A DNA stretch of 34,884 bases from Roseibacillus ishigakijimensis (GCF_016595415.1 NZ_JAENIO010000043.1:1-34884), one strand, 5' to 3'. Counted from the first letter of the stretch, positions 17,634 through 26,171 are shown. Numbers and translations: made by a program. The notes: generated by a model from the sequence alone, not told the origin.

Positions 17634-18257
17634 TTAGAAAGCGCGCCAAAGGAGCAGTCCGGCGAGCAAAAAGAGCCCCAAGCCAAAGACGAGGTCGGCC
17701 CATTTCCCATGGGCCCGGTAAACGCCACGGACCTTGGCATTCTGGAGAAAAACCACCCATAGCCCCCAGAGAACCAGCCCCTCGCCCACGATGGTGCCCC
17801 AGAGCAGCAGAGGCCACCAGAAGCCGCGCTCTTCCCTCAAAAAAACAGTGGTGAGCCCGGCAAAGAAGATAACCACCTTGGGATTGAGCACATTGCAGAG
17901 CAGTCCTTGCTGAAAAAAGGAGCCTTTGCGGGCGGGCTCTTCTATTCGGATCGCCCCGTAATAGGCCATGAAGAAGACTGAAATCATCTGCCACCCCAAC
18001 CAGCTAAGGTAAGCGGCTGCGGCCACGCTCAAGCCCTTTTCCCACCAGCCTCCCTGCGTCAAAAGAACGGACACTCCTCCGATGGCAAGAGCCGCATGCA
18101 GCGCCAACCCCATCACGATTCCCACAACCACGAGCCACCCTTCCCGGAGCCCTTCCTTGAGCGCGGTGCGGGTGAGGAGAATCATATCCGGCCCGGGGCT
18201 GAATTGCCCCACCGCCATCACGCCCGCAAAAAGCGCCCACTCCGCCAACCAGCTCAT
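17634..18257 (-). CDS. LysE/RhtB-family exporter
   Basis: This inner-membrane protein has about 207 residues and six hydrophobic segments. The N-terminal motif VGQFSPGPDMILL corresponds to the conserved xxxPGPxxxxV region of LysE/RhtB amino-acid exporters, and LNPKVVIFF is the usual mid-protein motif (NPK). The start at ATG 18255-18257 is preferred. A TTG four codons upstream overlaps the stop of the preceding cytochrome gene (18266) by four bases and could give translational coupling. The substrate cannot be told from sequence; amino acids or related metabolites are typical. Confidence 0.88.
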   Translation of the reverse strand: MSWLAEWALFAGVMAVGQFSPGPDMILLTRTALKEGLREGWLVVVGIVMGLALHAALAIGGVSVLLTQGGWWEKGLSVAAAAYLSWLGWQMISVFFMAYYGAIRIEEPARKGSFFQQGLLCNVLNPKVVIFFAGLTTVFLREERGFWWPLLLWGTIVGEGLVLWGLWVVFLQNAKVRGVYRAHGKWADLVFGLGLFLLAGLLLWRAF

Positions 18258-18265
18258 CGCCTCGA

Positions 18266-18586
18266 TCAATTATTCAACTTGGCCGCCCGGATGTAATTCA
18301 CCACCGCCGCTTCCTCCGAGAGCGAGAGCCCGGCGTTGCCCGCCATCCCCGCCACCACGGGATGCCACTGGCCCAAGAGTTCCCCCTGGGGCAGCTGGGC
18401 CTCGTGACATTCGAGGCATTTGCGGCTGAAGACCCAATAACCCTCCCCCATTTGATCAAGGGAGATGCCCGCCTTGGCAGCCAGCCGGGGACGGGGCAAC
18501 GGCATCCCCTTCTCGTCAAGGCCAGTCGGACCACAGGCCGCCAGCAGGAATGCGACCAGCAAAAAAAGAAGGCAAAAGGACTTCAC
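18266..18586 (-). CDS. small cytochrome c lipoprotein
   Basis: This 106-residue protein has a lipoprotein signal (VAFLLAAC, acylated Cys18) and one haem c attachment site CLECH at residues 57-61. A Met in VAGMAGNAG near 81 is a possible sixth ligand, and a C-terminal helix EEAAVVNYIRAAKL ends the domain as in class I cytochromes. It would act as a small membrane-anchored electron carrier on the outer face of the inner membrane or in the periplasm. It is divergent from purL and is followed at once by the LysE gene, probably in one transcript. Confidence 0.82.
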   Translation of the reverse strand: MKSFCLLFLLVAFLLAACGPTGLDEKGMPLPRPRLAAKAGISLDQMGEGYWVFSRKCLECHEAQLPQGELLGQWHPVVAGMAGNAGLSLSEEAAVVNYIRAAKLNN

Positions 18587-18673
18587 GACCCCCTCTTAAC
18601 AAGGCCCGGGAGGAGAGACGAACACCGATTTTGTCTTCTCAAACACATTCCGCACTCGCCACTGGTTGAAAAA

Positions 18674-21600
18674 ATGCCTACTGCCCTTCGGGTGCACGCG
18701 CTTTACGTCGAAAAACGTCCCGAACACAGCCAGCCCGCCCAGTCACTCCTCGCCGATCTGCGCGAGACTCTCGACCTGCCCCAACTCCGCGATCTCCGTC
18801 GCCTGCAGCGCTACTTCGTCGACGGCTTGAGCGAGGAGCACTTTGCACAAGCGAGCGAACTCATCCTTTCCGAGCCTTTCACTGAAGTCACTTACCGCGA
18901 ACTCCCCGAGGCCAGCCACCGCTTCGCCATCGAGTTCCTCCCGGGCCAATTCGACCAGCGTGCCGATTCCGCCGCCCAGTGCATCGCCATTCTCACCGGA
19001 GAAGAAGCGCCCCCCGTCAGCTCGGCACAAGTTTACCTCCTCGAGGGCGACCTCAGCGCCGACGATCTGGCCCGCATCAAGGACTACCTCATCAACCCCG
19101 TCGATTCCCACGAAGCCTCGCTGGAAATCCCCGAAACCCTCACTCCGCCGGTCAAGGAGCCCGCCGATGTCGCAATCCTGGAGGGTTTCCTGGCCAAAAA
19201 CGAAAGCGAACTCTCGGCTCTGCGCGACGAACTCGGCCTCGCCATGACCCTAGCCGATTTGATTCATACCCAAGGCTACTTCCGCGACGAGGAAAAGCGC
19301 GATCCCAGTCTCACCGAGATTAAGCTGCTCGACACTTACTGGTCCGATCACTGCCGCCACACCACCTTCCTAACCAAGATCGACGAGGTCACTTTCGACG
19401 ACGACACCGCCGTCATCCAGGAGAGCTACCGCCAGTATCAAAAGACCCGCGAAGCCCTCTACGGTGTCGATACCGAGCGCCCGGAAACCCTGATGGACCT
19501 CGCCATCATCGCCGCCAAGGAGCTGAAAAAATCGGGCGAACTCGACAACCTCGAAATCTCGGAGGAAATCAACGCCGCCTCCATCATCGTGGAAGTCCCG
19601 GTGGAAAAAGACGGCACCGTCACCAACGAGGAATACCTCATCCAGTTCAAGAACGAGACCCACAATCACCCCACCGAGATCGAGCCTTTCGGCGGGGCGG
19701 CCACCTGTCTCGGGGGCTGCATTCGCGACCCCCTCTCCGGTCGCGCTTACGTCTATCAGGCCATGCGCGTGACCGGAGCCTGGGACCCGCGCACGCCTTT
19801 TTCCGAGACTCTGCCCAACAAGTTGCCCCAGCGCAAAATCTGTCTCGAAGCGGCCCGCGGTTACTCCTCCTACGGCAACCAGATTGGACTCGCCACGGGC
19901 CAAGTGTCGGAAATCTACCACCCCGGCTACCTCGCCAAGCGCATGGAAATCGGAGCCGTGGTGGCCGCTTGTCCCCGCAGCCAGGTGCAGCGCGGCACCC
20001 CCGAACCCGGCGACATCATTCTCCTCATCGGCGGTCGCACCGGACGCGATGGCGTGGGCGGCGCGACCGGCTCTTCCAAAGAACACACCGACACCGCCTT
20101 GGAAAATTCCGCCGAAGTGCAAAAGGGCAATCCCCCCACCGAGCGCAAGGTGCAGCGCCTCTTCCGCAACCCGGAGCTTTCTTCCAAAATCAAGCGCTGC
20201 AACGACTTCGGCGCTGGCGGAGTCTCGGTCGCGATTGGCGAGCTGGCCGACAGCCTCGACATCGACCTCGATGCCGTGCCGAAAAAATACCAGGGCCTGG
20301 ATGGCACCGAACTCGCCATTTCCGAGTCCCAGGAGCGCATGGCCGTGGTCGTCGACCCGGCGGACGTGGCCTACTTCATCGCCGAATCCGACAAGGAGAA
20401 CCTCGAGTGCGTGCAAGTGGCCCAAGTCACCGACAGCGGCCGCCTCAACATGACCTGGCGCGGCCAAACCATCGTCAGCCTCACCCGCGCCTTCATCGAC
20501 ACCAATGGCGTGCAGGGCTCGGCGAAGATCCACGTCAACAAGCCGCATTTGACACCTGCGCTATCTTTTAACCATGAAAAACGAGAAAACCTACTTGAGC
20601 GCTGCTCATCAGATTCATTCCGAGAGTGCATCGGAAGCATTGGCGAAACAATCGCCGCTGTCCTACGAAGAGTGCATCGCGCAAGCGAAAGAGCTGGCGT
20701 CAAGCCGCCAGAAAGCCGCTCAGAACGGCTCGAACTCGACAGAGCCCTACGCTCCCTCGAAGAACGGGAACTTCGCAGCCTAAGCGACCAGTTTCTTTCC
20801 CAGGAAAGCTTTGATGCGGAATGGGAAGCCGCCGGGAAGCTTGGCGGGGCTGAGCAGCAGGTTTATCCCGAGCGGGATGGAACCCATTTCGTAAAAGCCA
20901 ATAACGGCTCCTACCATGGAAGTTGGTTACAATACTTGGAGAGGCTCCATCTTCACCGCCTCCTCTTTCCCGAAACCGCCTACGAACTTTTAGGCTTACT
21001 TGAAGATGATTTTTCACTGGCTTGCGTGGTGAAACAAATCACCGCCCGCACCCAACGCTCGCAATCCGGTGTTCCTCTAGGAGCTTCTCGCAGCCAAGTG
21101 GAAGCCACAATGAAAAGCCGCTTCGGGGCCTTTCGCTTCCGAAACGACGACTACTATATCCCCAGTATGGACGTATTCGTCGAGGACCTCCACGACGAAA
21201 ACGTGCTCCTCGCCGAAGACGGCAGGACCCTCCTCTTCATTGACCCCGTTCTGTTTTATCGCCCGGCGGACATTCCGGTGCCGCAACCGGCCCCCAGTGC
21301 ACTCGCTTCCCATCTTGCCTCCCTCAACCTCGCCTCCCAAAAAGGCTTGGGTGAGATGTTCGACTCCTCCATTGGGGCGGGCACGGTGCTGTCGCCCTTT
21401 GGCGGAAAAAACCAGCTCACTCCGCCCGATGCGATGGTGGCCAAGGTGCCGGTGCTCGCTGGCGAAACCGAGGCCTGCACCCACATGTCGTGGGCCTTCG
21501 ATCCCGAGCTCAGCAGCGCCTCGCCCTTCCACGGCAGCGTCCATGCAGTGGCGGAATCCGTTTGCAAGCTGGTCGCCACCGGGGCTCGCCTCCGCGACAC

Positions 21601-23122
21601 GCGGCTCACTTTCCAAGAATATTTCCCCAAGCTCGGCGACGACCCCGCTCGCTGGGGTCTGCCCTTCGCCGCCCTGCTGGGTGCCTACCACGCGCAGCAC
21701 GGGCTCCGTCTCGCCGCCATCGGCGGAAAAGACTCCATGTCGGGCTCCTTCAAGGACCTCGACGTGCCCCCCACCCTCGTCTCCTTTGCCCTCGCGCCCG
21801 GCTCGGCCCGGCTCGCAGTGTCGCCTGAATTCAAAGAGAGCGATTCCCAACTCTCCCTCGCCAGTGCGCCCACCGACGAAGAAGGCTTGCCCGACTACCC
21901 CGCGCTTATTGCCTTGGCTGACCAGATTCACCAGCTGGTCGAGGCCGGAAAAGTGCGCGCGCTGAAATACGTGGGCCAGCCCGGTCTCGGTCACGCCCTC
22001 GCCATCTGCGCGTTGGGCAATGACAGGGGAGCCGAAGTCACCAGCGACCTCGCTCCTCTCTCGCGCGCGCCCTACACCTTCCTTTTGGAATTGGCAGCCG
22101 GAGTCGAGCTTCCGGACGGCTTCACCGTAATCGGAAAAACCACTGCCCAAGCCGAGCTGGTGCTCAACGGCGAAAGGCACTCTCTGGACGACCTGCGCGC
22201 CGCCTACACCGGCACTTTGGAAAGTGTTTACCCCACCGTGGCAAAGTCCGCCTCCGAGCCCGCCGCCCGCGAGTTCACCGTGGCGGCAGTCGAAAATCCG
22301 GCCGCCCGCCAGTCCACGCCCCGCAGCCAGAGCGCCCGGCCCCGGGTTCTCATCCCCGTTTTCCCAGGCACCAATTGCGAATACGACAGCGCCCGGGCCT
22401 TTGACCAAGCGGGAGCAGCGAGCGAAATCTTCGTCTTCCGCAACCTAACCCCCAAGGCCATCGAGGAATCCCTACAGGCCTTTGCCGAAAAAATCCGGAG
22501 CAGCGAAATCCTCTTCTTGCCTGGCGGTTTCAGCTCCGGAGACGAACCCGATGGCTCTGCCAAGTTCATCGCCACCATCCTGCGCAATCCCCGCATTGCC
22601 GACGCGGTGGCCGATCTGCATCAGGAGCGCCAGGGCCTCATCCTCGGCATTTGCAATGGCTTCCAGGCCCTCGTCAAATCGGGACTCCTCCCCGGCGGCG
22701 ACGGGGAAGTGAGCGCCACCCTGACCCACAACCCCATCGCGCGCCACCTCTCCACCTACGTCACCACCCGCATCGCCAACACCAACTCGCCGTGGCTCGC
22801 CAACTGTCAGGTCGGCGACCTCCACCACATCGCGATGTCCCATGGCGAAGGCCGCTTCCTCGCCGACGAAGCCACCTTGGAGGCCTTGGTGAAAAACGGT
22901 CAAATCGCGACTCAATATTGCGATGCCACCGGCGAGCCCACCATGGCCGAGCCCTGCAATCCCAACCAGAGCGCCCTCGCCATCGAAGGCATCACCAGTC
23001 CCTGTGGACGCATTCTGGGGAAAATGGGTCACACCGAACGGCGCGGAGCTTACGTGGCGAAGAACATCCCCGGCGAAAAGCATCAACCCCTCTTCAAAGC
23101 CGGGGTGGCTTATTTCCGATAG
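18674..23122 (+). CDS. purL: phosphoribosylformylglycinamidine synthase, interrupted in frame by a 240-residue foreign segment
   Basis: Large-type PurL makes FGAM from FGAR, glutamine and ATP. From the ATG at 18674 (MPTALRVHALYVEKRPEHSQ) the frame runs 1482 codons; the frame is open further upstream but that part is not PurL-like. PurL motifs: LLDTYWSDHCRHTTF, FKNETHNHPTEIEPFGGAAT, GARGYSSY-like region, GGRTGRDGVGGATGSS, KRCNDFGAGG; second half NLASQKGLGEMFDSSIGAGT and AAIGGKDSMSG; C-terminal class I glutaminase with FPGTNCEYDSARAF, GGFSSGDE, GICNGFQALV (nucleophile Cys) and SHGEGRF. Residues 625-864 are unrelated to PurL and encode a kinase-like domain (see the insert entry). Without them the protein would be about 1242 residues, normal for the family. 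The insert sits in the linker between the two AIRS-type halves. Whether the product folds and works, or is spliced or cleaved, cannot be told from sequence. Confidence 0.92.
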   Translation: MPTALRVHALYVEKRPEHSQPAQSLLADLRETLDLPQLRDLRRLQRYFVDGLSEEHFAQASELILSEPFTEVTYRELPEASHRFAIEFLPGQFDQRADSAAQCIAILTGEEAPPVSSAQVYLLEGDLSADDLARIKDYLINPVDSHEASLEIPETLTPPVKEPADVAILEGFLAKNESELSALRDELGLAMTLADLIHTQGYFRDEEKRDPSLTEIKLLDTYWSDHCRHTTFLTKIDEVTFDDDTAVIQESYRQYQKTREALYGVDTERPETLMDLAIIAAKELKKSGELDNLEISEEINAASIIVEVPVEKDGTVTNEEYLIQFKNETHNHPTEIEPFGGAATCLGGCIRDPLSGRAYVYQAMRVTGAWDPRTPFSETLPNKLPQRKICLEAARGYSSYGNQIGLATGQVSEIYHPGYLAKRMEIGAVVAACPRSQVQRGTPEPGDIILLIGGRTGRDGVGGATGSSKEHTDTALENSAEVQKGNPPTERKVQRLFRNPELSSKIKRCNDFGAGGVSVAIGELADSLDIDLDAVPKKYQGLDGTELAISESQERMAVVVDPADVAYFIAESDKENLECVQVAQVTDSGRLNMTWRGQTIVSLTRAFIDTNGVQGSAKIHVNKPHLTPALSFNHEKRENLLERCSSDSFRECIGSIGETIAAVLRRVHRASERAGVKPPESRSERLELDRALRSLEERELRSLSDQFLSQESFDAEWEAAGKLGGAEQQVYPERDGTHFVKANNGSYHGSWLQYLERLHLHRLLFPETAYELLGLLEDDFSLACVVKQITARTQRSQSGVPLGASRSQVEATMKSRFGAFRFRNDDYYIPSMDVFVEDLHDENVLLAEDGRTLLFIDPVLFYRPADIPVPQPAPSALASHLASLNLASQKGLGEMFDSSIGAGTVLSPFGGKNQLTPPDAMVAKVPVLAGETEACTHMSWAFDPELSSASPFHGSVHAVAESVCKLVATGARLRDTRLTFQEYFPKLGDDPARWGLPFAALLGAYHAQHGLRLAAIGGKDSMSGSFKDLDVPPTLVSFALAPGSARLAVSPEFKESDSQLSLASAPTDEEGLPDYPALIALADQIHQLVEAGKVRALKYVGQPGLGHALAICALGNDRGAEVTSDLAPLSRAPYTFLLELAAGVELPDGFTVIGKTTAQAELVLNGERHSLDDLRAAYTGTLESVYPTVAKSASEPAAREFTVAAVENPAARQSTPRSQSARPRVLIPVFPGTNCEYDSARAFDQAGAASEIFVFRNLTPKAIEESLQAFAEKIRSSEILFLPGGFSSGDEPDGSAKFIATILRNPRIADAVADLHQERQGLILGICNGFQALVKSGLLPGGDGEVSATLTHNPIARHLSTYVTTRIANTNSPWLANCQVGDLHHIAMSHGEGRFLADEATLEALVKNGQIATQYCDATGEPTMAEPCNPNQSALAIEGITSPCGRILGKMGHTERRGAYVAKNIPGEKHQPLFKAGVAYFR
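20546..21265 (+). mobile_element. 720-bp in-frame insert in purL carrying a kinase-like domain
   Basis: PurL sequence stops at AKIHVNKP (20545) and resumes at ADIPVPQPAPSAL (21266). The DNA between is exactly 720 bp, so the frame is kept and contains no stop. CCG occurs at both junctions (20543-20545 and 21263-21265), a possible 3-bp target duplication. Sampled 60-base blocks inside are 48% and 53% GC, against 67% in PurL just upstream. In the purL frame the second two-thirds reads as a kinase-like fold: AEQQVYPERDG (glycine-rich/first strands), THFVKANN (candidate ATP Lys), LHDENVLL (catalytic loop H-D-x-x-N) and LLFIDPVLF (metal-binding Asp). This resembles the kinase domain of bacterial polyvalent proteins. 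The first third is better explained by a separate ORF at 20574-20783. No terminal inverted repeats or transposase are present. Confidence 0.8.
20574..20783 (+). CDS. small ORF inside the purL insert, offset frame
   Basis: This 69-residue ORF starts at the ATG 20574 (MKNEKTYLSAAHQIHSESAS) and is read in a different frame from purL. Its hydrophilic, helical-looking text (SPLSYEECIAQAKELASSRQ) looks more protein-like than the overlapping purL-frame translation, which is Arg/Ser/Glu-rich. It ends at 20783, just before the region where the kinase-like domain becomes recognisable in the purL frame. The natural unit before insertion may thus have been a two-gene cassette (small protein, then kinase), or one protein joined by a -1 frame shift. 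TTGACA at 20549-20554 precedes it, but no correctly spaced -10 was found. It may not be expressed now. Confidence 0.5.
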   Translation: MKNEKTYLSAAHQIHSESASEALAKQSPLSYEECIAQAKELASSRQKAAQNGSNSTEPYAPSKNGNFAA

Positions 23123-23145
23123 GGTGAAGAGCTGTTCGGATTTTG

Positions 23146-23245
23146 AACCGTAAAGGCACAAAGCCCGCAAAGGAGCCGCAGAGAAAATTTTTGTTTTCTC
23201 TTCTTCGCGATCACTTCGCGGCCTCCGCGTCTTTGCGGTGAATCC
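23146..23245. repeat. 100-bp imperfect palindrome, copy 1
   Basis: Starts AACCGTAAAGGCACAAAG and ends GTCTTTGCGGTGAATCC. The two halves are imperfect inverted copies around an A/T-rich centre (AAATTTTTGTTTTC). Copy 2 at 23262-23361 is nearly identical (about eight differences by eye). Such elements with AACC(A/G)CAAAG ends recur as intergenic repeats in several bacterial groups. It lies just after purL and could fold into a long hairpin in the transcript. Confidence 0.85.
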
Positions 23246-23261
23246 CAGTTTTTCAATAATC

Positions 23262-23361
23262 AACCACAAAGGCGCAAAGCCCGCAAAGGAGTCTCAGAGG
23301 AAATATTTGTTTTCTCTTCTCCGCGATCACTTCGCGGCCTCCGCGTCTTTGCGGTGAATCC
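23262..23361. repeat. 100-bp imperfect palindrome, copy 2
   Basis: Starts AACCACAAAGGCGCAAAG and ends with the same right arm as copy 1. It is separated from copy 1 by 16 bases and ends 7 bases before the stop codon of the convergent CPBP protease gene at 23369. Direct tandem order of two palindromes suggests local duplication. Confidence 0.85.
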
Positions 23362-23368
23362 GCCTCCT

Positions 23369-24277
23369 CTATAAGGTCTCTGAAGACACCTCAGCGGGGG
23401 TGCTTTTCTCCATGTCCTCAAGCATTTGCTTCATCTCATCGGGCAGCTGGCTCTCGGGAATGTGGCCATTGAGCACAAGAAACATCATCGTGGTGACCAT
23501 CGCATTCTGCAGCGCATGGAGAGCCACCGCAATCCAGAGGCTGCCCGAGAGCTCCCGCGCCAGCGTGAATAGACAGCCGAGGAAAAAGAGCATCACGAAA
23601 GCCGCCGGATCCTGATATTGCGCGTGCATCAGCGAGAAAACCAGAGCGGTGAGAACCATCGCCCCCCAGCGCCCAATGACTGTCTGACGCAATCCTTCGT
23701 GCAGTAGTCCGCGAAAAAGAAACTCCTCGAACAAGGGCGCACCCACCGCCACGCCCAGGAGGAGATAGCCGAGAAAATCGGCCCCCGCCACCATGCCCGC
23801 GATCTGCTCCTGATCGAGAGCCGACTTGTCACTCTGAAAATTCTCCACCAACAGACCAATCAGGGTCACTCCGGCAAACCAGAAAGGGGGCACCAGGAGC
23901 CACATCCACCAGTGGCGCGGCGCACGCAGGGCCAGCCCTTCGGCCAAGGAAATCCCCCGCACTTTCACGATGGCCACTATCATGGCGCAAGCCACCAGGG
24001 CGGAAAAAAAGCTCATCAAACCCACGGCATCGCCATCCTGCATGGCGTTTTCCATAAAGGAGTTGAGAGCTTCCCCACTCAGTCCCGCCGGACCTTGTTC
24101 GAGCAGGGAGAGGACCATCAGAGTCGCGATTTGAGCAATCTGCCAGACACAAATGACCACAAACCCCCACAGGATACTCCACCAGGGTCCCCAGGGACGG
24201 GGCTCCGCAGGCAGGGAAGAAAAATCGGGAACAGGAGGGGGCTGGGGCGGGGCTACAGGGCGATTCTGGTCACTCAC
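23369..24277 (-). CDS. CPBP-family intramembrane metalloprotease
   Basis: About 302 residues from the GTG at 24275-24277 (VSDQNRPVAPPQPPP), chosen because AGGA lies six bases before it and the longer frame would run into the divergent cstA. A Pro-rich cytoplasmic N-terminus is followed by about seven or eight hydrophobic segments. The CPBP (CAAX protease and bacteriocin-processing) signature is complete: APLFEEFLFRGLL (Glu-Glu and Arg), FSLMHAQ (His) and ALHALQNA (His, Asn). These proteins are membrane proteases; in bacteria some process peptides or confer self-immunity to bacteriocins. The target here is unknown. It is convergent with purL across two palindromic repeats. Confidence 0.9.
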   Translation of the reverse strand: MSDQNRPVAPPQPPPVPDFSSLPAEPRPWGPWWSILWGFVVICVWQIAQIATLMVLSLLEQGPAGLSGEALNSFMENAMQDGDAVGLMSFFSALVACAMIVAIVKVRGISLAEGLALRAPRHWWMWLLVPPFWFAGVTLIGLLVENFQSDKSALDQEQIAGMVAGADFLGYLLLGVAVGAPLFEEFLFRGLLHEGLRQTVIGRWGAMVLTALVFSLMHAQYQDPAAFVMLFFLGCLFTLARELSGSLWIAVALHALQNAMVTTMMFLVLNGHIPESQLPDEMKQMLEDMEKSTPAEVSSETL

Positions 24278-24380
24278 GGCTCTTCCTTTGCCACAGGAGG
24301 CCCGGACTGTCTCTCGAAATTGGAAAAATGCACACTTGGGGCCGTGCGAGAACATGGTATATCCAACCCCTCTCTTTCCC

Positions 24381-26171
24381 ATGGCTACCCTCCTCATCGC
24401 CCTCGGCGCCTTTCTGGCCTATTTCGTCGCCTACCACACCTACGGGAAGTGGCTTTCGCAAAAAATCTTTCAACTCGACCCCGAGCGCACCCCGCCCTCC
24501 CGCAAACTCGAGGATGGTCATGACTTCGTGCCCACCCACAAGTCCGTGGTCTTTGGCCACCACTTCACCTCCATCGCAGGCACTGGCCCCATCGTGGGAC
24601 CAGCCCTGGCCGTGATTTGGGGTTGGGTGCCCGCTCTCCTCTGGGTCCTCTTCGGCTCCATCTTCATCGGGGCAGTGCACGATTTGGGCGCTCTCGTGGT
24701 CTCGCTGCGCAATCGCGGACAGACGGTGGGCGACATCGCGGGGCGAGTGCTTTCCTCGCGGGCCCGCCTCCTCTTCCTCAGTGTCTTATTTCTCGCCCTT
24801 ACCATCGTCCTAGCCATTTTTGGCCTCGTCATTGCGGCCGTCTTCAAGGCCTACCCGGCCGCCATTTTTCCCTGTCTCATCCAGATTCCCCTCGCCGTCC
24901 TCATCGGCTCTTATCTCCATCGCAAAGGCAAAGGCCTCCTCCTGCCCTCCCTCCTTTCCCTCGCCCTGATGTATCTCACCGTCGCATTCGGCGATGTTGG
25001 CTTCCTCCACTCTTTCAACAGCACGCTGGCCGACTGGCCGGTCATCGTCTGGGTCGTCCTGCTGCTCCTCTACTCCTACGTAGCCTCGGTCCTCCCGGTC
25101 TGGCTGCTCCTGCAACCGCGCGATTACATCAATTCCCTGCAACTGGTCTCCACTCTCGCGCTGGTCGTATTGGGGCTCTTCGCGGCGGCCTTTTTCGGGC
25201 TCGATCAAGGGGCCGGCCAGCAAAGCCTCTCCCTTTCTGCCCCCGCCATCCGGCTCAATCCCGAGGGTGCCCCCTTCATCTTCCCCTTTCTCTTCATCAC
25301 CATTGCCTGCGGAGCCATCTCGGGCTTCCACTGCCTGGTCTCATCAGGAACCTCCTCCAAACAACTGGCCAACGAACGGGACGCGCACTTTGTCGGCTAC
25401 GGCTCCATGCTCACCGAAGGCTTTCTGGCCACCATCGTCATCCTCGCCTGCGTGGCCGGACTAGGCCTGGGAATTCCCGAGATCATCAATCAAGTGCCCA
25501 CCGGAGAACTCCTCGTGGGAGAAGCCGCCTATCAAGCGCGCTACGCCAGCTGGGGCAGTGCCGCCGGCTTGGCCGCCAAGGTGGGGGCCTTCGTCGATGG
25601 CGCGGCCAATTTGCTGAAAGCTCTCGGCCTCCCCGCCGCCTTCGCGGTCGCAGTGATGGGGGTCTTTGTGGCTTCCTTCGCCGCCACCACCCTGGACTCC
25701 GCCTGCCGCCTGCAGCGCTACGTGGTGCAGGAGCTGGCGGATCAAATCCACCTTCCCGCGCTGAAAAACAAGCACCTGGCCACCGTCTTCGCCGTGCTCG
25801 TGGCGGGAATCATCGCCGCCGTGCCCGGGCCGGGGCAGAGCTGGGAATTCGCCAATCTCGGCAAGGGCGGCCTCCTCCTCTGGCCCCTCTTTGGAGCCAC
25901 CAACCAGCTCCTCGGCGGGCTCGCCTTCCTCGTCATCCTCTTCTGGCTGCGCCAAAAGCAAGCCCCCACCTGGTTCCTCGTGCCCCCTGCCGTCCTCATG
26001 CTGATTCTCCCCGGTCTGGCCATGGCCCTGAACCTCTTTCAAGGCGATGCCGCCTGGCTCACCGGGGTGGAGCCCAACTACCTCCTCAGCACCATCGCGG
26101 CCGCCACCATGGTGCTGGAAGTCTGGATCATTGCGGAAGGCCTTAAGCGCTGGTGCGCATCCAATTTCTGA
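24381..26171 (+). CDS. cstA: carbon starvation protein CstA family transporter
   Basis: This 596-residue inner-membrane protein starts at the ATG 24381 (MATLLIALGAFLAYFVAYHT); another in-frame ATG lies at 24354. About 14 hydrophobic segments are visible. CstA family motifs: YGKWLSQKIF, GHHFTSIAGTGPIVGPALAV, WGWVPALLWVLFGSIFIGAV followed by HDLGALVVSLRNRG, FITIACGAISGFHCLVSSGT followed by SSKQL, FAATTLDSACRLQRY and LLLWPLFGATNQLLGGLAFL. The family imports peptides or pyruvate under carbon limitation. It is divergent from the CPBP gene. The GC-rich coding region ends abruptly in the AT-rich DNA before the PEP-CTERM gene. Confidence 0.93.
   Translation: MATLLIALGAFLAYFVAYHTYGKWLSQKIFQLDPERTPPSRKLEDGHDFVPTHKSVVFGHHFTSIAGTGPIVGPALAVIWGWVPALLWVLFGSIFIGAVHDLGALVVSLRNRGQTVGDIAGRVLSSRARLLFLSVLFLALTIVLAIFGLVIAAVFKAYPAAIFPCLIQIPLAVLIGSYLHRKGKGLLLPSLLSLALMYLTVAFGDVGFLHSFNSTLADWPVIVWVVLLLLYSYVASVLPVWLLLQPRDYINSLQLVSTLALVVLGLFAAAFFGLDQGAGQQSLSLSAPAIRLNPEGAPFIFPFLFITIACGAISGFHCLVSSGTSSKQLANERDAHFVGYGSMLTEGFLATIVILACVAGLGLGIPEIINQVPTGELLVGEAAYQARYASWGSAAGLAAKVGAFVDGAANLLKALGLPAAFAVAVMGVFVASFAATTLDSACRLQRYVVQELADQIHLPALKNKHLATVFAVLVAGIIAAVPGPGQSWEFANLGKGGLLLWPLFGATNQLLGGLAFLVILFWLRQKQAPTWFLVPPAVLMLILPGLAMALNLFQGDAAWLTGVEPNYLLSTIAAATMVLEVWIIAEGLKRWCASNF

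Noticed and set aside
18362-18673. N-terminal 104-codon extension of purL
   Set aside because: It overlaps the cytochrome gene on the other strand and has no PurL similarity; MPTALRVHALYVEKRP is the natural beginning.
20546-21265. Intein as explanation of the purL insert
   Set aside because: No Cys/Ser at the first junction position, no terminal His-Asn before the second junction, and no intein blocks; the content is kinase-like.
24617-26146. 509-codon + frame overlapping cstA
   Set aside because: Arg/Pro/His-rich text typical of an out-of-frame read of GC-rich DNA; the cstA frame is clear.
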